This document shows, one piece after another, positions 58,835-64,000 of a stretch of DNA of 64,000 bases. Below the pieces are notes generated by a model, which worked only from the letters and a program-made list of their open reading frames with translations, was not told where the DNA came from and made no database searches. Numbering within the stretch: the stretch's first letter is position 1; each line of letters begins with the position of its first letter. This DNA is from Ailurus styani (Eukaryota > Chordata > Mammalia > Carnivora > Ailuridae): assembly GCA_002007465.1 (NCBI GenBank), contig LNAC01000770.1, positions 406,250-470,249 on the forward strand, given 5' to 3'. A program made the translations under genes and the position numbers.

Positions 58835-59625
58835 TGTAGGGGCCAGGGGCTGCCCCCCCACCAAGATCAGCCAACTTGGCATGGAGATCATGCCAAATTT
58901 AACACAATCAAGACCCAAAAGACTTGACCTTCCCCCACAACCACCTAAAATAATTTTTTAAAAAATTTTAAATTTATTTTTATTTTTATTATTTGCCCAG
59001 GGGAACAGGTCTGTGAATCATCAGGCTTACACCTTTCACAGCATTCACCATAGCATAAACCCTCCCCAATGTCCATAACCCATCCACCCTATCCCTACCC
59101 TCCCACCCCCCAGTAACCCAGTTTGTTTTGTGAGATTAGGAATCTCTTATTGTTTGTCTCCTTCCCCATCCCATCTTGTTTCATTATTTTTCCCTCCATA
59201 TCCCCACCTAAAATAATTTAGATAGAGGACCTGCTCTAGGAAGAGAGCTGTCACAATAAAAACTGCACTATAATATGAAGTAGGTGTGGTGGACAGGGAG
59301 GAATGGAGCAAGGCCTGTTGCATCAAAGTCCTCTCTATGTCTTATTGTTTCTGGATGACCCAGAAAACATTTGTTGACCAGACATTTCATCTTTTTTTAT
59401 CTTCCTGTGAATTGCATTTCTTCCTTGGAATTCCCTATCCCCTTCTCCTTAGTTCAGGATATACCTTATTTTGTTTGACTGATTTTAGGATCTCATGTGT
59501 GGATTCTCCATATGTATGAAATTAAATTTGATTTTCTCCTGTTACTCTGTCTCATGTCAATTTAATTCTTAGTCCAGCCAGAAGAACCTTGAAGGACATA
59601 GAAAAAAGGATTTCCTCCCCTACAT
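58835..59625 (+). mobile_element. Solo class I ERV-like LTR, family A copy 3, with L1 insertion
   Basis: The LTR starts tgtaggggccaggggctgcc at 58,835 and ends cctcccctaca at 59,625, so it has the TG...CA ends of a retroviral LTR. It is flanked by a 4-bp direct repeat taga (58,831-58,834; 59,626-59,629), as expected for a gammaretrovirus-like integrase. Homology to copies at 46.4 and 61.5-62.1 kb runs the full length. A 5'-truncated L1 sits inside it. No internal viral sequence is attached, so it arose by recombination between LTRs. Confidence 0.88.
58941..59219 (-). mobile_element. 5'-truncated LINE-1 3' end inside the LTR
   Basis: The body is 58,957-59,203: 'ggggaacaggtctgtgaatc', 'ccctccccaatgtccataac', ending 'ttatttttccctccatatcc'. 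The LTR sequence ccacctaaaataattt is repeated exactly at 58,941-58,956 and 59,204-59,219. Confidence 0.97.
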
Positions 59626-59886
59626 AGACAATCAATGAGCACTTAATGAGTGATTTTCTTGACCAATATTCTCCAATCCTATTTTCTTTTTCCTCAAAAT
59701 ATCCCTCCCAGTCATGTTTTCTCCACCCCTGATTGATTTCTGAGTCCCAGAGTCACATACAATGTGTAGGTATCAAGCAGGGCTGAAAGATGGGATAGCC
59801 AAACACCTCAGAATCCTTGGAGGAGGAGGAGGCCCATAGCAGTCTCTGAGGTGTAGAGGACATTGGTCACAGAGTCAGACTCCTAC

Positions 59887-60009
59887 CTGCAGCTCAGGAA
59901 AGGCTCGGTGTGTGTGTCCAGCCGTGAGGATCCACAACATAGAACCTGGGCTCTTGATATCTCCTCCTTTGGTGGCACCCTGGGGGAGCTGTCCAGGTCC
60001 CAGGTCCTG
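59887..60009 (-). other. Third exon-like segment (41 codons), weak
   Basis: AG before 60,009 (ccagctcccag|CAGGAC) and CTGCAG|GTAGGA at 59,887 bound 123 bp, exactly 41 open codons in phase 0 (QDLGPGQLPQGATKGGDIKS…). Strand and phase agree with the two coiled-coil candidates downstream. The peptide is low in coding character, so it may be chance. Confidence 0.25.
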
Positions 60010-60228
60010 CTGGGAGCTGGGAAAAGGGAATGAGAGACATCCTTTCAGGCCTCTGATAGCCAGTAGTACATCTCCCTAACCAGAAAAAGAACATATTGGC
60101 CACTTTTAACTCCTCCCTGAGGTGTCTGGGATTAGAAAAGGATGAGATTATTAACATGACAGAGAAACTGACAGACACACATGGATTCCTTGAAACTGCA
60201 CTCACACAGCCAACCCTGCCTCAGCAGG

Positions 60229-60779
60229 TGAATGACTTCTCAGTAATGGATACGGAATACGCCATCCAGAAATATGCCAACTTGGCATATTGATTATTTT
60301 GAGCTGAAGACAATTGAGAAGAATTTACCTGAAAGCAGGACATACATTTTAAAGGTGCCCTTCTCCCTTCTCTAGGAATGACAGGAGTTAATCAATGAGA
60401 CAACCATAGATACTTATCAGCCTGGAGATCACACCAGAGGAATTTATACAAAAACCTTCCTAAAACTGGCCCTTATTCTCCACTAGTTCCCCCATATATT
60501 TACCTTCTCACAATTTGATGCCCTAGAAACTCAAAGACCTTTTCTTTTGTTTTGTCACCTCTCTAAAAATTTACTGTTCTTTTGTTAAGATGCTGTGTAA
60601 GCCCCAGTTCTAAGGACCCTTCCCTTACATTTCACTGAGTGCTTTCATGTGTATGTGCCTCGTGCATGTTAATGAACTTCTGTTTGTTTTTTTCTCTTGT
60701 TGATCGTTCTCAGTCTAATTTATAGGGCCACAGCCAAGAATCTAAGATGGGTAGAGGAAAGGAATTTTTCCCCCCTACA
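60229..60779 (+). mobile_element. Solo ERV-like LTR, family B
   Basis: It starts near tgaatgacttctcagtaatg and ends tttttcccccctaca at 60,779. Internal words 'atgccaacttggcatattga', 'gatgctgtgtaagccccagt', 'catgttaatgaacttctgtt' and 'ggccacagccaagaatctaa' are typical of a class I LTR U3-R-U5 series. Flanks gcagg and tcagg could be a 4-5-bp target duplication. The left border is approximate and no viral gene is attached. Confidence 0.7.
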
Positions 60780-61534
60780 TCAGGCTGGCCATGCCCTGTG
60801 AGGGTTGTGTCCCTTAAGGCCTCCCCAAATGGCGCTCTTCCTGGGGTCTAGTAACTGTTCTCTGCCTTTACCCTTCAGGCTTGGGAGGGGGAGATGTTGG
60901 TCCAGTACTACTTGTCCCAGGGTACTATGCTAGCCTTTGTGGTTACATGTACTTGCCCCACTTTTATATGTCCTCCTTTATTATATTCCCCTCAAATTTT
61001 CCATCTAGAAAGTGTGAGCAGCTTCCTGCTGGGCTCCAGGTCAATAAAGTGCTATACTGTTCAGACTCCCTTTGAGAAATTCAAGTCTTAATCTCAGTTT
61101 ATGCTCCTTGAAATGAGAGGATTGGACTGTCCTCAGTGAACCTTTGGGTCTCTGGGACTGGTCTCAGTTCATGAGCCATACCTGAACTTTCTCACCTCCA
61201 TGTCTTTGTCAACACTGTTCCCCTCCAGGAACATCTTTCTCCAATGGCTCTTCCAGTTAAAACCCTACTCTTACTTTAAATTCTATTTCAAGGGATACCA
61301 CCATCACAAAATCTTTCCTGATCCTTACAGACATCTTTAAGCTTCTAGAGCCTTTTATTACAATCACTTATTCTTCCTGACTCCCTCAACTCTGTATCAA
61401 ATACAGCAATAAATATCTGCTGAGTAAAATTATCCTCATGTTGTAGCTCATGACACTGGCTGGGAAGGGTTTGCTCAAGAGGTACAACTCTCAGAGCAGA
61501 GCCCAGCCTACAATCCAGGTCTCTGGATTCCAAA
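60780..61534. other. Unassigned, with L2-like fragment
   Basis: 61,150-61,420 ('aacatctttctccaatggct', 'caaaatctttcctgatcctt', 'ctctgtatcaaatacagcaa') is L2-like on the plus strand. Short frames at 60.88-61.09 kb overlap in two phases and are not credible. Confidence 0.5.
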
Positions 61535-62070
61535 TGTTAGAGAGGAAGAAGCTCCCCTACCCTTCAAGATCCCTCTAGTTGGACTAAATCAAATTGACAT
61601 GAGACAGATTAACAGGAGAAAATCAAATTTAGTTTTTTAGGTATGGGGAATCTGCATGGATGTGAAATTCCAAAAACAGGGAAAAATGAGGTGTATGTGT
61701 CATTTTGGACTAAGGAGAAGCATTAGGGGTCTGGGACTTCAAAGAGAAGGAATGTAATTCACAGGAAGAATGAGAGTAAATGTTTGATAAACAAACATTT
61801 TCTGGTCCCACAGAAACAACAAGACATAGAAGAATTTGATCAAACAGGCCTTGCTAGTTTCTTCTCTACCATACCTAGTTCATATGGCAATGTAGTTTTA
61901 TATGGTGACAATTCTCTTCCTGGAGCGGATCCTCTATCTAAATTCTTTTAGGCAGTAGAAGGGGAGGTAAAGAGCTTTTCCTGAGTCTACTGGGTTTTGA
62001 TAGCTTCTAACCCAAAATAATCTTCATGTCAGAGTTGCCCACCTTTGGGGGCCTGCCCTTGGTCCTTACA
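61535..62070 (-). mobile_element. Solo class I ERV-like LTR, family A copy 2
   Basis: Minus-oriented. On the plus strand it begins tgttagagaggaagaagctc and ends cccttggtccttaca. It is the reverse complement of the LTR at 58.8-59.6 kb, without the L1. Length is 536 bp. The inner 4-bp flanks (caaa / ctaa) differ at one position. The pair faces opposite ways about 1.9 kb apart. Confidence 0.88.
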
Positions 62071-62975
62071 CTAACTTGTCTTTGTGTGATTCCCCTTTCT
62101 GGAGTCCCTGATCCTCTAGGAACCCAGGCCTGATGACTTTGCCAGGAGAGTCCAGATTCCTCTCCCCTTGCTCACAGGAGACTTTATTTGTATATGTTTT
62201 CTAGGCACCCTAAACAAGGAAATTGATGGAAGAATGTTTCTGGGAGGAAGGACTGTTGTGGCTTTGGTGGAGGGTTTAATGGGGAGGTTAGTGCAGGGTA
62301 GGCTCTGAGACTCAGACTCCCTGAGTTGATATCCCAGCTCTATCATATAACTTAGCCCCTTTGAAACCCAGTTCTCTCATCTCTAAAAAATGGAGCTAGC
62401 AATAGTATCTACTTTATAGGGTTATTGTGAAGATTACTTAGAGAGCAGATAAAGTGTTTACCTCAGGTCCAGTATATACAAAGCAGTTGATATGACTATT
62501 ACCACTTATTGTTATTAAAGGGGAATGAAGGGAGGAATAGACCATGCATCTAAATACATGGAGAGAAATCAAGTTAACATAAGCAAACAGATCCATTTCA
62601 GCCTCTTGGTTGACTTGGAGAAAGAACAAGTCAACTGTGTGGCTACATCGTGGAGGAGACTGTGTATCAGAGAAAGGAGAGTTGGAAGGAGATAGGCTGG
62701 AGTCTGGTGAAGTCCAGAGTCAGCCAGAGTGAATATGGCCTTGTTCCCATGGGTGGGAACAAACCTAGTAAATGACATGAGTTATGATGAGTTACTCAAA
62801 CCAACGAACCCTTTGGTAAATCAAGGTAGCCAGGACAATGGGCGAATTACTATGGCCAGAACATCCCAAAGCCTTCAGTTGGATATGAGTGGGTTAAGGA
62901 TTTAAATCAGGTTCTGCTTAAGGGCTCAAAAAAAAAAAAAAATCAGGTTCTGGTTACGAAAAATAAGATTCTCAG
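62071..62975. other. Unassigned, with MIR
   Basis: 62,280-62,510 is a plus-strand MIR ('gactcagactccctgagttg', 'cccagttctctcatctctaa', 'ttatagggttattgtgaaga'). The (A)15 run at 62,929-62,942 and the repeated aatcaggttctg (62,896 and 62,942) look like a small insertion with flank duplication. Confidence 0.55.
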
Positions 62976-63389
62976 TGATGAGGGAACAGAAGACTGGCTG
63001 AAAACAGCATAAGCTGACATCCTGCAACCTCCCCACCACTACCTACTCCTGGGTAAGATGTGTGTGACATTCTTCCAGGAATCTTCCAAGTAACTTAATC
63101 TTAATGCCTTACCACAGGGGTAAACAACCTTAACCTGACAATGGCAAGGCCTCCATTATCTTGTAGGTTCTCTTTAGCATATGAAAGTTCTTTCGAAATC
63201 TCCCCTTTTCCTTACCTCTGCTAACTCCCAAGTATATAATTAGCCACCTCTCACAACCCAGGTGCAGCAGCTCTTTCTGCCCATGGGACCTATCCCTGTG
63301 CTTTAATAAAATCACTTTTTGCACCAAAGATGTCTCAAGAATTCTTTCTTAGCCATTGGCCTCGAACCTTAAAGTTCTCTCCTACATCA
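62976..63389 (+). mobile_element. Solo ERV-like LTR, family C
   Basis: 'tgatgagggaacagaagact' starts it, and 'agttctctcctacatca' ends it. A TATA-like gtatataatt is at 63,232-63,241. A polyadenylation signal AATAAA lies at 63,305-63,310, followed by 'cactttttgcaccaaagatg' and 'tctcaagaattctttcttag', which is the R/U5 signature of carnivore class I LTRs. Promoter and poly-A spacing (about 70 bp) is right for U3-R-U5. Borders are approximate. Confidence 0.8.
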
Positions 63390-64000
63390 TCAATACTAAG
63401 GACCACAACCAAAGAATATAGCTGCTATGTGCAAGGCTTGATGCTGATACCTGCCCCACCTTGTACTTTGGTGCGCCTCATCCAAGGGTAGAGGCTGGGG
63501 CTTCAGGGGCACGTTACTTGCCAGGTGAGAGTCTTGTCGACAGGTAGGGAGAGGTTGTTCACCAACCTGACCAGAGGCCTTGGAAGAGCAGACAGTCTTG
63601 TAACTTTCCTTCAGTTTTGGGCCCAGAAAAAAACTGTGATGGACAAGGGCATCATTGCTGAACCACCATGGGCACCTGCACTAATCTGAGTTTGGGAGTC
63701 CATGTTTTGGTGTGGCCAGGCCACTGAATGCCTAGTGCTCCTGGGGGCCCCAAGTGCCTGGTCAGTAGGAGATAAGACCTGATATGTGTCATGGTCTACC
63801 TTTTCTATGCCCCCACAGGCACTTTGGGAACAAACATGGCTGTGATGGTTTCTGCCCGATTGCCCTGGGGATGTACCAGGCAGGGACTCCTGAACAGAGG
63901 CCCTCTGAGCTTTTCTTCCCTTTGACATGCTGCTCTCAGGGTAGGATCCATGAACTGTGCTTCCCTTCTGAGCTCAGTGTAAGAGGCCAGATCATCAAGG
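63390..64000. other. Unassigned, with one open minus-strand frame
   Basis: An ATG-initiated 105-codon frame lies at 63,611-63,928 (MSKGRKAQRASVQESLPGTS…). The upstream phase is closed by a stop, and a second phase near 63,900-64,000 is also open. No domain or splice pairing is convincing. Confidence 0.35.

Noticed and set aside
1..64000. CRISPR-like array, operon or defence-type system
   Set aside because: No regularly spaced direct repeats with unique spacers, no Shine-Dalgarno-linked gene runs and no prokaryotic gene density. Simple-sequence runs here are microsatellites and retroposon tails.

Overview
The window is nuclear DNA from a mammalian carnivore, most likely a caniform and probably a mustelid (ferret, mink or marten type). 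The main evidence is about 18 tRNA-Lys-derived CAN-SINEs on both strands, with the box-like head 'cctgggtggctcag' and a C/T-rich, (AAATA)n tail. The least diverged copies (28,996-29,167; 55,748-55,930; 16,397-16,592) carry the 'gtgggttaa(a)gcctctgcc' variant that I associate with mustelids. The rest fits: LINE-1 of several ages, ancient MIR and L2, MaLR-like and class I endogenous retroviral LTRs, snRNA retropseudogenes, and no prokaryotic gene organisation. Species identity is inference.

Layout. 1-1.6 kb is a decayed L1 (+). 1.6-6.2 kb is mostly unassigned sequence with one SINE. 6.8-10.4 kb is old L1 (-) with a SINE inside. 10.4-15.1 kb is mostly unassigned. 15.1-25.3 kb is a nest: old L1 (+), a near-full-length younger L1 (-) at 18,372-23,667 bounded by a perfect 16-bp duplication, and a third, 5'-truncated L1 inside that. 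26.0-26.95 kb holds a U6 retropseudogene and a 36-nt U2 retropseudogene. 29-41 kb is mixed unassigned sequence, MIR/L2 and SINEs, with a 5'-inverted ('twin-primed') L1 at 33.09-33.39 kb. 41.8-45.0 kb is an old L1 (-) split by a young L1 (-), whose 3' half of ORF2 is still open for about 600 codons. 45.6-47.2 kb is an L1 fused to a retroviral-type LTR. 47.2-58.8 kb is the least repeat-dense part and holds the only credible exon-like signals. 58.8-63.4 kb is a cluster of solo LTRs.

Genes. No complete protein-coding host gene can be supported. Two, perhaps three, in-phase exon-like segments on the minus strand (53,685-53,822; 52,185-52,373; possibly 59,887-60,009) have splice-site dinucleotides, whole-codon lengths and, in the first two, coiled-coil-like peptides. 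I could not assign them to a gene. The long open frames elsewhere are parts of L1 or chance frames.

I found no operon, CRISPR array, defence island or other novel system. The interest is in mobile-element history: perfect target-site duplications, three-level nesting, twin priming, snRNA retroposition, one-sided orientation of the younger L1s and a solo-LTR cluster.
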